Virus record (IMG/VR): IMGVR_UViG_3300031801_000011
Coordinates: 1 to 29,196 of that record
DNA from: a virus
Length of the DNA stretch: 29,196 nt
Reading direction: 5' to 3' (one strand)
Shown here in pieces: positions 1 to 7,528 of this stretch (positions are counted from its first letter, which is position 1; every line of letters starts with the position of its first letter). The notes below the pieces were generated by a model. It was not told the origin of the DNA. It made no database searches and saw only the letters and a program-made list of their open reading frames with translations. The position numbers and the translations under genes are program-made.

Positions 1-2
1 AC

Positions 3-1019
3 GTTGCTACTCTAAACAGAGTGATTCTTCCAGTAATACGTAGGGTTATGCCTACTGTTATAGCGAACGAGATCGTTGGTGTACAACCAATGACTGGTCC
101 GGTTGGACAGATTCACACGTTAAGAATAAGATATGCAGACACAGTGGCGTCGAATGCGACAGCTGGTGAAGAAGCATTATCTCCATTCAAAATTGCGAGA
201 GCATACTCTGGTAATGAAAATGAAAGTACACCTAAAGCGGCTACAACAGCGGCTAAAGAAGGTACTGCTGGAAACAGACTTTCAATCCAGATCTTGAAAC
301 AACCGGTAGAAGCGAAATCTAGAAAACTATCAGCTAGATGGACTTTTGAAGCGGCTCAAGATGCTCAAGCACAACAAGGTATTGATGTAGAAGCAGAAAT
401 CATGGCGGCATTAGCTCAAGAAATTACGGCTGAGATCGACCAAGAAGTTATTGGTTCATTAAGAACATTGGCTGGAACAGCTAGTGAAACTTTTGACCAA
501 TCAGCTGTTTCTGGTACTGCAACTTTCGTTGGTGACGAACACGCGGCTTTGGCTGTGTTAATCAACAGAGTGGCAAACCAAATCGCAACAAGAACACGTA
601 GAGGAGCTGGAAACTGGTCAGTAGTTTCTCCAACTGCTTTAACGATTCTTCAATCTGCGACAACATCAGCATTTGCTAGATCAACTGAAGGTACTTTCGA
701 AGCACCTACTAACACTAAATTTGTTGGTACGTTAAATGCTTCTATGAGAGTATACGTTGACGCATATGCCGTGGACGCAACCGACGTTTTAGTTGGCTAT
801 AAAGGAGCAAGTGAGGCAGACGCACCAGCGTTTTATTGTCCTTACATTCCTTTAATGTCTTCAGGCGTTGTACTTGATCCGTCTACTTTCGAACCAGTTG
901 TTGGCTTCTTAACAAGATATGGCTATGTAGAGTTAACAAACACTGCATCATCTCTTGGTAATGCGGCTGATTACGTTGGAAAAGTAGCGATCACTTCAGC
1001 TAACTTAAAATTTAAATAA
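3..1019 (+). CDS. gp23: Major capsid protein gp23, 5'-truncated by the window edge
   Basis: This is the major head protein that forms the hexamers of the T4-type capsid lattice. The reading frame is open to the left edge (codons from base 3), so the gene starts outside the window; the GTG at base 21 is internal. About 338 C-terminal residues are visible. The segment RRVMPTVIANEIVGVQPM followed by GPVGQIHTLR matches the T4 gp23 block RRAIPNLIAFDICGVQPM...PTGQVFALR, which is the family signature. The middle and C-terminal parts contain the expected HK97-fold shell sequence, ending near GYVELTNTASSL. The N-terminal scaffold-cleaved segment is not visible. A strong terminator follows 30 bp after the stop, as expected for a very highly expressed late gene. 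Assignment to the family is firm; the full length is unknown. Confidence 0.95.
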   Translation, partial: VATLNRVILPVIRRVMPTVIANEIVGVQPMTGPVGQIHTLRIRYADTVASNATAGEEALSPFKIARAYSGNENESTPKAATTAAKEGTAGNRLSIQILKQPVEAKSRKLSARWTFEAAQDAQAQQGIDVEAEIMAALAQEITAEIDQEVIGSLRTLAGTASETFDQSAVSGTATFVGDEHAALAVLINRVANQIATRTRRGAGNWSVVSPTALTILQSATTSAFARSTEGTFEAPTNTKFVGTLNASMRVYVDAYAVDATDVLVGYKGASEADAPAFYCPYIPLMSSGVVLDPSTFEPVVGFLTRYGYVELTNTASSLGNAADYVGKVAITSANLKFK

Positions 1020-1048
1020 TCTATATATAGATTTTTTTGAATCATAGA

Positions 1049-1079
1049 GAAAGGCGGCTTCGGTCGCCTTTCTTTTTTT
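1049..1079 (+). terminator. Intrinsic terminator after gp23 (UUCG tetraloop)
   Basis: A 10-bp stem (GAAAGGCGGC with GTCGCCTTTC, one G-U pair) is capped by the very stable C(UUCG)G tetraloop and followed by a T7 run. It closes the capsid transcript. A near-copy of this hairpin occurs at 12321-12349. Confidence 0.9.
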
Positions 1080-1177
1080 GTGACTAAATTTTTCTTTTTA
1101 TACACAGATAAAAAATTATTTTCACCATCACATGGTTCATAAACCAAATAGCATATTATAACTTCAACATTCTGTCT

Positions 1178-1185
1178 TCTAAATA
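1178..1185 (+). promoter_or_regulatory. T4-type late promoter (TCTAAATA)
   Basis: This matches the T4/cyanophage late core (TATAAATA or CTAAATA). With T4 spacing (last A at -6) the start falls at A1191, the first base of a 19-nt palindrome. It drives the 77-codon gene at 1229. Confidence 0.6.
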
Positions 1186-1190
1186 AATTT

Positions 1191-1209
1191 AAGATTCGAT
1201 TCGAATCTT
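1191..1209 (+). promoter_or_regulatory. Palindrome at the predicted mRNA 5' end
   Basis: AAGATTCGA, then a central T, then TCGAATCTT form a perfect 9+1+9 palindrome. It begins exactly at the predicted +1 of the late promoter and ends 6 nt before the AAGGGAGGT ribosome-binding site (1216-1224). In RNA it would make a 5'-terminal hairpin (about 7 bp with a 5-nt loop), perhaps protecting the transcript. As DNA it could be a dimeric-protein site. Function is inferred. Confidence 0.5.
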
Positions 1210-1228
1210 AACATCAAGGGAGGTCCAT

Positions 1229-1462
1229 ATGGATATCATGATGAAAGTTAAAGGATGGGCAAAAGGATTAGCTGATGTAGGCGTAAGTCTAATAGCATTA
1301 GGAATCATTTTAGAAATTCTTTTTAATGGTCAAGGTGTTCCGTTCTGGCCACATATTTCTGTAATAGGAAATATTCAGGGCGTACTTGCTGGCTTTTCAG
1401 ATCAAGGTTTGATTGGATTAGTAGCAGTTTGGATTTTATATCATATCTACAATAGAAAATAA
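1229..1462 (+). CDS. Small two-TM membrane protein, unknown function
   Basis: This 77-residue protein is not one I can name. Two hydrophobic stretches are visible: about residues 14-33 (DVGVSLIALGIILEILF) and 58-73 (GLIGLVAVWILYHIY). They are joined by a Gly/Pro/Trp-containing loop, and basic residues lie at both ends (KVKGWAKG at the start, YNRK at the end), so both termini may be cytoplasmic. The start at 1229 is set by a very strong AAGGGAGGT ribosome-binding site 4 bp upstream; ATGs at 1238 and 1241 are too far from it. It is a single-gene unit between its own late promoter and a 14-bp terminator hairpin, directly after the capsid gene. Size and topology would fit a holin-like or inner-membrane morphogenesis protein, but nothing in the sequence proves either. 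Confidence 0.8.
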   Translation: MDIMMKVKGWAKGLADVGVSLIALGIILEILFNGQGVPFWPHISVIGNIQGVLAGFSDQGLIGLVAVWILYHIYNRK

Positions 1463-1490
1463 TATAATAATCTAGAAATACGTAAACCTC

Positions 1491-1533
1491 AAAGAATGGT
1501 GTAACTAACTTTTATTTTACACCATTCTTTTCT
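1491..1533 (+). terminator. Hairpin terminator after the two-TM gene
   Basis: A perfect 14-bp stem, AAAGAATGGTGTAA (1491-1504) with TTACACCATTCTTT (1517-1530), has a 12-nt loop and is followed by TCTT. The T tract after the stem is short, but the stem itself ends T-rich. Only 14 bp separate it from the next late promoter. Confidence 0.75.
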
Positions 1534-1547
1534 TACTACAATAAAAA

Positions 1548-1555
1548 CATAAATA
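1548..1555 (+). promoter_or_regulatory. T4-type late promoter (CATAAATA)
   Basis: Late core motif with predicted start at A1561, one base before the first paired base of the structured leader at 1562-1641. It serves the gene at 1654. Confidence 0.65.
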
Positions 1556-1561
1556 ATAGCA

Positions 1562-1641
1562 GTTCAAACAGAGCTTCACTCAAGTGGAGACTTATGCGGA
1601 ATTAACCGCGTAGTGAGTAGAACTCACATTAGGCTCTGAAC
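1562..1641 (+). ncRNA. Structured 5' leader: four-way-junction RNA, candidate cis-regulator
   Basis: About 80 nt fold into one compact shape. A closing helix joins GTT(C)AAA-CAGAGC (1562-1574) to GCTCTG-AAC (1633-1641), with a short A-rich bulge. It encloses hairpin 1 (1574-1589, CTTCAC/GTGGAG, loop TCAA), hairpin 2 (1593-1612, TATGCGG/CCGCGTA, loop AATTAA) and hairpin 3 (1613-1627, GTGAG/CTCAC, loop TAGAA), which abuts hairpin 2 and could stack on it. The closing helix ends at base 1641, immediately before the AGGAG ribosome-binding site (1642-1646), so opening or closing it could control translation of the 1654 gene. I could not match it to a riboswitch family I know. It is not a tRNA: there is no T-loop motif and no 7-nt anticodon loop. 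Pairing is read by eye. Confidence 0.55.
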
Positions 1642-1653
1642 AGGAGAAAACAA

Positions 1654-2079
1654 ATGGGAAGACCAATCAAAAAGTCAAGAATACATGGCGCGGCATCAGG
1701 ATTTGGTGGTGACGTTGCAGGTAAAATTGCAGTAACTGGATATCGACCAACTGGTGGATCTTTAGTTAGTTCAGCAACAGCATACGTTGTATCTCAAAGA
1801 GGATCAAAATTATTCAAGATTCACTTAGAAGATTCATCTGAAGCAGTTTATGAATTAAAAGCAGTAGCACCAGCATCATTGGCGAATACATCGAACCAAT
1901 TTTGCGTTCAAGTTATATTGAACGACTCTACTGTTGCTTACGTAGATAAGTTCTTTAATAGAACTATACACTATGTAACGGCGGCTGGAGCGGCAGGCAA
2001 CTGTACGTATTCATTAGGTACTGAAGGTACTGATGAAGGACAAGCAGGAGCAGGCGTAGGTAATATTGACGTTAGATAA
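1654..2079 (+). CDS. Small virion structural protein, marine T4-like type
   Basis: This 141-residue protein begins MGRPIKKSRIHG, resembling the GRP-(I/L)-(K/N)K openings of small structural proteins in marine T4-like phages. After the basic N-terminus it is β-rich, with Ala/Gly/Ser/Thr-rich segments (for example FNRTIHYVTAAGAAGNC) and a Gly-rich tail (EGQAGAGVGNIDVR). This suits a virion surface or baseplate decoration protein. The AGGAG ribosome-binding site at 1642-1646 fixes the start. The gene sits alone between a late promoter with a highly structured leader and a G+C-rich terminator, so it is controlled separately from its neighbours. The exact virion location is not visible from sequence. 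Confidence 0.75.
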   Translation: MGRPIKKSRIHGAASGFGGDVAGKIAVTGYRPTGGSLVSSATAYVVSQRGSKLFKIHLEDSSEAVYELKAVAPASLANTSNQFCVQVILNDSTVAYVDKFFNRTIHYVTAAGAAGNCTYSLGTEGTDEGQAGAGVGNIDVR

Positions 2080-2105
2080 CCAAAACACGTGCTTATAAGA
2101 ATACT

Positions 2106-2132
2106 GGGGGAGTTTAGGCTCCCCCTTTCTTT
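2106..2132 (+). terminator. Intrinsic terminator
   Basis: GGGGGAG (2106-2112) pairs with CTCCCCC (2119-2125) across a TTTAGG loop and is followed by TTTCTTT. The next late promoter begins at 2134, one base past the T tract. Confidence 0.85.
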
Positions 2133-2133
2133 A

Positions 2134-2141
2134 TATAAATA
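2134..2141 (+). promoter_or_regulatory. T4-type late promoter (consensus TATAAATA), leaderless class
   Basis: Exact T4 late consensus. The predicted +1 is A2147, leaving a 2-nt leader before ATG 2149. No Shine-Dalgarno is present between the promoter and the start. Confidence 0.75.
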
Positions 2142-2148
2142 GTAGCAA

Positions 2149-2865
2149 ATGGCAAAGACTTTACGTACATCAGGTGATTATACAATTAAAACGGGCACGG
2201 GTGCGAGTGGCTCAAACTCCTTATTTTTTGACTCAAAAACAACAAGAGTCATGGGAGATTTAGTAGTTGATGGTGACCGAACAGAATTAAACACATCAGT
2301 AATGACAATTGAAGACAAATTTTTAGTTGTCAATAAAAACAATTCAACAGCAGATACAGAAGATTCAGGAATATTTTTTAATAGAGGTACTTCAAATCAT
2401 GGATTATTATATTGGGACGCAGGAGACGATGAATTCCAATTAGGTACAACTACTAATGATCCAACAAGTATAACAACTATTGATAATATTACATTAGGAA
2501 ATTTAGCAGTTGCTGAGCCGGCTCAAAGTGATCATGCCGCAACAAAAAATTATGTAGATACGGCGGGTGGAGCAGTATTAACAGGTTCAACAAATAATCA
2601 AGTTACAACTGTAACAGGTGCAAATGCTATAACTGGTGAAGCAAATTTAACATTTGATGGCACAACACTAACAGTAGCTGGTGTTATTGATGTTGATTGG
2701 GTGCGATTAAAAGATAATCAAATAACAACTAATGCCACAAATGCTGATTTAGAAATTTCAGCGGCAGGTACTGGAAATGTGAAGATTAATGGCATAGATT
2801 TTTTGACTTCAGGAGAAATGATAAGTAAGAGTAAGGCTACGGCTTTAGCGATAGCATTAGGATAA
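2149..2865 (+). CDS. Tail-fibre-type structural protein
   Basis: This 238-residue protein carries the fibre cassette shared by several genes in this window. TRVMGDLVVDGDRTELNTS leads into IEDKFLVVNKN, then GIFFNRGTSNHGLLYWD and FQLGTTT. These correspond to the GDLxVxGTxT - IEDNxI - RG - WDExxDxFxxGTT series in the 4589, 9520 and 11283 products. It ends its first half with DHAATKNYVDTAGGA, a DxAATKxYVD joint common in phage fibres. The C-terminal half has short repeats (LTFDGTTLTVAG, ISAAGTGNVKINGI) typical of trimeric β-structured shafts. It is the first gene of a three-gene run (2149, 2869, 3188) with gaps of 3-4 bp. There is no ribosome-binding site, and the consensus late promoter sits 7 bp before the ATG. 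Confidence 0.8.
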   Translation: MAKTLRTSGDYTIKTGTGASGSNSLFFDSKTTRVMGDLVVDGDRTELNTSVMTIEDKFLVVNKNNSTADTEDSGIFFNRGTSNHGLLYWDAGDDEFQLGTTTNDPTSITTIDNITLGNLAVAEPAQSDHAATKNYVDTAGGAVLTGSTNNQVTTVTGANAITGEANLTFDGTTLTVAGVIDVDWVRLKDNQITTNATNADLEISAAGTGNVKINGIDFLTSGEMISKSKATALAIALG

Positions 2866-2868
2866 AAT

Positions 2869-3183
2869 ATGGCAATAACAAATTTTCAAGTAGGAACAGG
2901 TCTAGGATCAGCGGCGTATACTGCTTCGGCGGAATCTGCGGTTACTGTGATTTACATTACTAATAAGTCAAGTAGTGACGGAACTGTTGATGTATATATT
3001 GTACCAAATGGTGGAACAGTAAGTGAAAACTTTAAAATTTATAATTCATTAACTATTAAAGCACAAGACACTTATATTATTGATACTGAGAAAACAATTT
3101 TAGAAATAGGTGCAAAAATTTATATTGCGGCTCCTGATTCAGCGGCACAATTCAACGCAACAATATCAACTATAGGATTATAA
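2869..3183 (+). CDS. Small β-rich structural protein in fibre operon
   Basis: This 104-residue protein is β-rich and contains IYITNKSSSDGTVDVYIVPNG, then TIKAQDTYIIDTEKTILEIG. I recognise that pattern from small accessory structural proteins of marine phages, where the (Y/V)ITNK - DVY(I/L)V - DT-E-K-x-(I/L)LE series forms a small sandwich-like domain. No catalytic motif or membrane segment is seen. It starts 3 bp after the upstream fibre gene and has no clear ribosome-binding site, so translation is probably coupled. A role as a fibre-associated or decoration subunit is inferred from context. Confidence 0.7.
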   Translation: MAITNFQVGTGLGSAAYTASAESAVTVIYITNKSSSDGTVDVYIVPNGGTVSENFKIYNSLTIKAQDTYIIDTEKTILEIGAKIYIAAPDSAAQFNATISTIGL

Positions 3184-3187
3184 TCTT

Positions 3188-3655
3188 ATGGGTAGATTTT
3201 TAAAAAATCCATTAATAGGTGACAATGCTTTCGGAATTACAATTCCAAACGTAACTACTGCTCAAAGACCTTCTGGTACTAACGGACAATTAGTTTACAA
3301 CACAACAACATCAACATATCAATCTTATATTGGAGCGGCTTGGTACAATATGTCAACTGCGGCAAGTGAAAAAACAATTTCAATAGACAAATTTCAAGGT
3401 GATGGAACAACTGTAACTTTTGGTAGTGGTGCAGGAAATACTTTAGATGGTTCAACTGGAGCAAGTTTTACTGTTGCTGTAAATGATGCAACAGATATTA
3501 TAGTTTTTGTTGGAGGCGTTTATCAAGTACCAGCAACAAACTATACAGTATCAGGACAACAAATAACTTTTGGTTCTGCTCCACCGGCAAACGATAGTGC
3601 AACAAATGGCCATATTATTTCTATCATCCACGGCCTACATAAACTAGGCGAATAA
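3188..3655 (+). CDS. Short tail-fibre protein with RP-NTTT and GDG-NYT modules
   Basis: This 155-residue protein has two modules that recur in larger fibres here. The first (about residues 25-58) is TTAQRPSGTNGQLVYNTTTS followed by a W-containing turn. It matches GTTGTRPTAQEGVIRFNTTT (7528 product) and GTTGERPTGATGIIRFNTTT (9520 product). The second (about residues 65-150) runs DKFQGDGTTVTFGSG, then IIVFVGGVYQVPATNYTVSG, then ITFGSAPP. It matches IVYIDGVMQEPTTNYTMSG in the 7528 product. The N-terminus MGRFLKNPLIG may be its attachment segment. It is the third gene of the 2149-3655 run and converges on the minus-strand fibre gene with a 3-bp gap. Confidence 0.8.
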   Translation: MGRFLKNPLIGDNAFGITIPNVTTAQRPSGTNGQLVYNTTTSTYQSYIGAAWYNMSTAASEKTISIDKFQGDGTTVTFGSGAGNTLDGSTGASFTVAVNDATDIIVFVGGVYQVPATNYTVSGQQITFGSAPPANDSATNGHIISIIHGLHKLGE

Positions 3656-3660
3656 TTTTT
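3633..3660 (+). terminator. Weak hairpin at a convergent gene end
   Basis: GCCTA (3633-3637) pairs with TAGGC (3645-3649) across a 7-nt loop and is followed by GAATAATTTTT. It overlaps the 3' end of the plus-strand gene and the junction with the minus-strand gene. The stem is only 5 bp, so this is a weak candidate. Confidence 0.3.
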
Positions 3661-4525
3661 ATTGAATTAATCCGAAAGGACGCCAGGAACCTGGCTTTCC
3701 ACCTTTAATACATACCCAACCAACAGGAAGATTCTTTTCAGGTTTTTCATTCCACACAATTGAACCTGTATTCCATCTGCCATCTGATGGTTCTTTTTCT
3801 CCTGCGGCAAATGTTCTTTCGGCAAATTTAATATTGCCGTCTACTTCTAAACTTTCTTGAGGATATTTTACTCCAATACCTAGTTGACCATACACATTTA
3901 ATTTAACAGGCTTACCTGATTCTGTTCCAACAACTACATCTCCATTAGCTCTGCAAGTTAATCTTGGTGTAAAATCTGTTCCAATAGCAAATGCAACGTG
4001 AGTATGTGTTCCAACAAATGCATTCGCTTCTTGCATAGTTGTAAGAATTTCATAACCACCCGAGTTTACTGAAAAGTCTGCCGACGGTGCTGTTGTATTA
4101 ACTCCAACTCTACCATCTCCTACATAAAAAGTATTTCTAACTTGTAAATTTTTTAGTATACCTAACTCTTGTAAAGAACTTTTTATAACAGATTTTCCTA
4201 ATCTATCTTTCCATAATACTTCATTATGTTTAACCATAATAGCATCAGTAACATTTAATTTTGGAACGTGTGCTTGTACATATTGTAAATTTTCAACTTT
4301 TACTGTTCCTTTAATATGTAAATCTTTTACAACTTCAACATAATCATCTTTAACTATAATTTGTGTTTCGTTTGATTCATCTTTTATACCTGTTGATGTA
4401 AAATTTGTAATTGTTCCCCCGTCAATAACATCACCCGACACAGAGTTTTTTTTAAAATCAACTTGAGAGACTTTTACAATAGAATCAGCAACCTTTTCAA
4501 TTTTATTAAGGGGTAATAGTGTCAT
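3659..4525 (-). CDS. Tail-fibre protein on the opposite strand
   Basis: This 288-residue fibre protein has the modular style of marine T4-like adhesins. The N-terminal VSGDVIDGGTITNFTSTGIKD and ETQIIVKDDYVEVVKDLHIKG resemble the DGDVIDGG...VVVKDD...DLHVKG N-termini of baseplate-proximal fibres. It continues with DGRVGVNTTAPSADFSVNS, a GxGT-x-xP fibre repeat, and then GQLGIGVKYPQESLEVDGNIKF. The C-terminus (EPSDGRWNTGSIVW...VGWVCIKGGKPGSWRPFG) is Trp/Gly-rich and likely a tip or binding domain. Its ATG lies 8 nt after ACTAAATA on the minus strand with no Shine-Dalgarno, so the mRNA is predicted to be leaderless. It is divergent from the large fibre gene at 4589 and convergent with 3188-3655. 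Confidence 0.8.
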   Translation of the reverse strand: MTLLPLNKIEKVADSIVKVSQVDFKKNSVSGDVIDGGTITNFTSTGIKDESNETQIIVKDDYVEVVKDLHIKGTVKVENLQYVQAHVPKLNVTDAIMVKHNEVLWKDRLGKSVIKSSLQELGILKNLQVRNTFYVGDGRVGVNTTAPSADFSVNSGGYEILTTMQEANAFVGTHTHVAFAIGTDFTPRLTCRANGDVVVGTESGKPVKLNVYGQLGIGVKYPQESLEVDGNIKFAERTFAAGEKEPSDGRWNTGSIVWNEKPEKNLPVGWVCIKGGKPGSWRPFGLIQ

Positions 4526-4533
4526 ATAATGAT

Positions 4534-4541
4534 TATTTAGT
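4534..4541 (-). promoter_or_regulatory. T4-type late promoter (ACTAAATA), leaderless class
   Basis: Read on the minus strand, ACTAAATA is followed by 8 nt and then ATG 4525. Predicted leader is about 3 nt. It lies back to back with a weaker motif for 4589. Confidence 0.6.
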
Positions 4542-4567
4542 GTGACTTATCTACCGTATGATATTCT

Positions 4568-4575
4568 GGTAAATA
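4568..4575 (+). promoter_or_regulatory. Possible late promoter (GGTAAATA)
   Basis: A partial match to the late core, 13 nt before ATG 4589. It would give a leader of about 8 nt with no Shine-Dalgarno. It is the only promoter-like motif seen between the divergent genes at 4525 and 4589. Confidence 0.35.
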
Positions 4576-4588
4576 TCGATGTAGTATT

Positions 4589-7528
4589 ATGGCAATAACA
4601 AAGATAGCAGGGGAATTATTAGAATCCAATCTGATTCGTACAACGGATCTAGCATTCAATACGAATGTATTAGTGGTAGATGTAGCCAACGGCAGAATTG
4701 GTATTGGTACATCTAGTCCTGGTAATTTTGCTTTAGATGTTACAGGTGATACAAGAATTACAGGTGACCTTACAGTTGAAGGTACAACAACCACAGTAGA
4801 CTCACAAAATTTATCAATAGAAGACAACATGATTGTCTTAAACAGCTCAGGATCAATAGGACATAATTCAGGAGTAATGATTAACAGAGGCGGAGCAGGT
4901 AACAATGCTGTAATGTATTGGGATGAATCCGTAGACAAATTTAGATTTGGAACTACAACAAGTGATGGTTCTACAACAGACGATTTTGCAGGAACTTTGT
5001 CAAAAATACAAGTAGGATCTCCAATAGCAGATGATGATGCGGCAACCAAAAAATTTGTAGACGATTCTATTGGCGTAGTAAGTTCATCAGTTTCATCATT
5101 AACGGGAGGAGAAGTAACTTTAGGTCTTCCAACAGATTCAAGTTTTGGTGATGGTTCTTATACACTTAACAACGCAGGGTCAGTTGTAGATGCAATTGAT
5201 GATTTAAATGAAGTACAAGAAAATATTAGATTAAGTCAATATGTAAAAAGTGTAACGTTTACAGCAGATGTAACAGCGGCAGGTTCAGGTGCAACAATAA
5301 CATTAACAATTTCACCTATAGGTGGAGGTGCAGACAGATATACAATTACTTGGGGTGACAGTAATACAACAACAGGTACCGCTGATTCAACACCATCTCA
5401 CACTTATACAGCAACTGGTGCCATGTCAGTTACTGTAAAAGCATATAACAATAGTGCAATAACAGATTCATCAGGATCACACGCATCTTCCACAAGAACA
5501 AATTATATTACAATTTACACAGCAACACCTGTTGTAGATTTTGAATTATACACAGCAAGTTCAGGTGGTTCTGCATTGACTGGTAGTAACCTTTGGGTAG
5601 TTGAAGGACAAACAAGATACATGAAAAATTTAACATCTAATACATCAGGTGCCACAGTAGGGTATGATATGAATTGGGGATATGGAAGTGATGAAACTAT
5701 TGCCTCAGGTACAGTAGCAGGTGGTGTAGGTGGAGCAAGATTGTCACATAGTTGGGGAGCAGGTACAAATACTAGCACAGGTTCAGACACAATGACTTTA
5801 GAATTAGATGTACATAGTACAGCTAACCCAGGAGACATTCCAGCAACAGATACATTAACATTAAAAGTTTATGATGACTTTCCAGCGGCACCAAACAATC
5901 TAGGTTCAAAAACAATAGCCATGAACGCAGTCGTAGGAATAAGTCCAAAACTTTGTTCTGGGTTTGGTGAAAACGTTGTAGGTTCTCCAACTTATACAGC
6001 AGGAGATTCTGTTAACAGAGTTACAACTATTGATCCTGTTAGAACTGCATCACAATCAACTTATGCGTACAATGCCGCATCAGGTACATTAGAAGCATTT
6101 GTAAATGGGGTTGAAGACGGAAGTATTGTTATGTCAGGTAGTGATAACAGTGGCACAGCAACAAGTTTAACAATAGAATCTGAAAGTGATTTTAATTTAT
6201 TAAATGCAACAGGAGCCACAACAAGTTTTGCATCAAGCATTTATTATCCAACACATTTTAGTGGATTTAAAGCAATTGTTAGTAAAGCAACAAGCGGAAT
6301 TAGTGTAGGCGTAAACAGTTTTCAAATAAGATCCTCATCACCTTCTGCAGTAACTACAAACGTTTTAGAATTTGTAAAAGAAGAAGTAACAAGTGTACCA
6401 ACAATTTCAGGTGCAGGAACATTAACACAAGGCACAGCAGGAACATTTCAATATATTTCAGGTGTACCTTATTATTCTGATTCTGGTTCAGCACCAAGTT
6501 TAAATTTGGCCGGAGTTACAGCAACTATTTTAACAGGACAATGTTATTCTGATGTTGCTAATCCAGTTGAAGTTGATTACGATACAAGATTAGAAGGTAG
6601 TGTTGGCAATGCTATTGCAAATTTAGATTTTACATATGCAAATATTGACGGTGCGTCAACTATGTTAAGCAGTGGAATACCTACTGTTAACGTAGGAGTT
6701 GCTGGAACATATACACTTGGCACTCTTACTGTTCCAATTACTACATCAGGTTCAGCAAAAACAGTTAACGAAATTAAAATAATGGCTAGAAATTGTAATG
6801 GTCCAGGCGGTTACAATACTTCTAGCACAACAAAAATTCAAGTTTACAATGCAACAACATCTGGTCTTGATAAAGAAGACGGTGGTATCGCAGTATCAGA
6901 TTCGTTAGGGGCAACGCACGATGATGATGCTGTGCGTATATACAATTTTGCATCAGCAACAACCGACAATCCAGCATTCGTTGATTCAGGAGCAATGAAT
7001 TATTATACAGACGACGTTTTCACAGGTACAATTACAGATGTAGTTGCTGGAACACGAGAAGCGATCTGCAGGTTTGGAACTATCTCACATAATACTACAA
7101 ACTATTCAACAGGTTATCTACCTGCAGGTCCCGACTTAAACACAGGAAGATCCGGAGCACAATATTATACTTTTGCTTTTAGAAGATCTAATATGGCAAA
7201 CTTTAATTTAACAATGTCTGGTAGAGTATCTGGTATGTTTATTGCCGCACCTGGCACAGCAATTGATGGATTTTCTGGATTAGGTGGTTGGTTAACTTGT
7301 AGTACAGTTGCAATAGCAGGTGGCGTACCAGGATCAAATGGTGGTAACGGTGGCGATGGTTGTGCAGTTAATTCTGGTGACATCGTTGTAGATAATACAA
7401 CATATTCAGCACAAGAATTTACATTTACATTAGGTGAAGAAAACGGAAGTAATGCAAGAGGTAACGTTGTATTAGTTAGAATAAAATTAGAATCAGGAGA
7501 TAGTGTTACAGCACTAGAAATAGATTAA
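4589..7528 (+). CDS. Large tail fibre / adhesin with PKD-like domains
   Basis: This 979-residue fibre is built of recognisable modules. Residues 1-50 (MAITKIAGELLESNL, then LAFNTNVLVVDVANGRIGIGT) are the anchor shared with the 9520 and 12445 products. Residues 55-125 are the GDLTVEGTTTTV...IEDNMIVLN...WDESVDKFRFGTTT cassette. Residues 147-160 (DDDAATKKFVDDSI) and 195-207 (AGSVVDAIDDLNE) are joints. Residues 220-310 form a PKD-like domain (YTITWGDSNTTTG...HTYTATGAMSVTVKAYN), and 315-430 a second, more diverged one. The last 80 residues hold a Gly-rich tip with GGVPGSNGGNGGDGCAV and a closing VLVRIKLESGDSVTALEID. PKD-like domains usually mediate protein or glycan contact, so this is a good candidate host-recognition fibre. 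Its TAA stop overlaps the next ATG by one base. Confidence 0.85.
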   Translation: MAITKIAGELLESNLIRTTDLAFNTNVLVVDVANGRIGIGTSSPGNFALDVTGDTRITGDLTVEGTTTTVDSQNLSIEDNMIVLNSSGSIGHNSGVMINRGGAGNNAVMYWDESVDKFRFGTTTSDGSTTDDFAGTLSKIQVGSPIADDDAATKKFVDDSIGVVSSSVSSLTGGEVTLGLPTDSSFGDGSYTLNNAGSVVDAIDDLNEVQENIRLSQYVKSVTFTADVTAAGSGATITLTISPIGGGADRYTITWGDSNTTTGTADSTPSHTYTATGAMSVTVKAYNNSAITDSSGSHASSTRTNYITIYTATPVVDFELYTASSGGSALTGSNLWVVEGQTRYMKNLTSNTSGATVGYDMNWGYGSDETIASGTVAGGVGGARLSHSWGAGTNTSTGSDTMTLELDVHSTANPGDIPATDTLTLKVYDDFPAAPNNLGSKTIAMNAVVGISPKLCSGFGENVVGSPTYTAGDSVNRVTTIDPVRTASQSTYAYNAASGTLEAFVNGVEDGSIVMSGSDNSGTATSLTIESESDFNLLNATGATTSFASSIYYPTHFSGFKAIVSKATSGISVGVNSFQIRSSSPSAVTTNVLEFVKEEVTSVPTISGAGTLTQGTAGTFQYISGVPYYSDSGSAPSLNLAGVTATILTGQCYSDVANPVEVDYDTRLEGSVGNAIANLDFTYANIDGASTMLSSGIPTVNVGVAGTYTLGTLTVPITTSGSAKTVNEIKIMARNCNGPGGYNTSSTTKIQVYNATTSGLDKEDGGIAVSDSLGATHDDDAVRIYNFASATTDNPAFVDSGAMNYYTDDVFTGTITDVVAGTREAICRFGTISHNTTNYSTGYLPAGPDLNTGRSGAQYYTFAFRRSNMANFNLTMSGRVSGMFIAAPGTAIDGFSGLGGWLTCSTVAIAGGVPGSNGGNGGDGCAVNSGDIVVDNTTYSAQEFTFTLGEENGSNARGNVVLVRIKLESGDSVTALEID

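Noticed and set aside
1229-1462. Firm holin call for the two-TM protein
   Set aside because: Size and topology fit, but there is no endolysin nearby and no family motif, so it is left as unknown.
1562-1641. tRNA gene
   Set aside because: The four-arm shape is tRNA-like, but there is no TTCRA T-loop, no 7-nt anticodon loop and no proper 7-bp acceptor stem without a bulge.
4537-5049. 170-codon minus-strand ORF
   Set aside because: Antisense shadow of the fibre gene; low-complexity Val/Pro/Ser composition caused by Thr/Ser/Gly-rich codons on the other strand.
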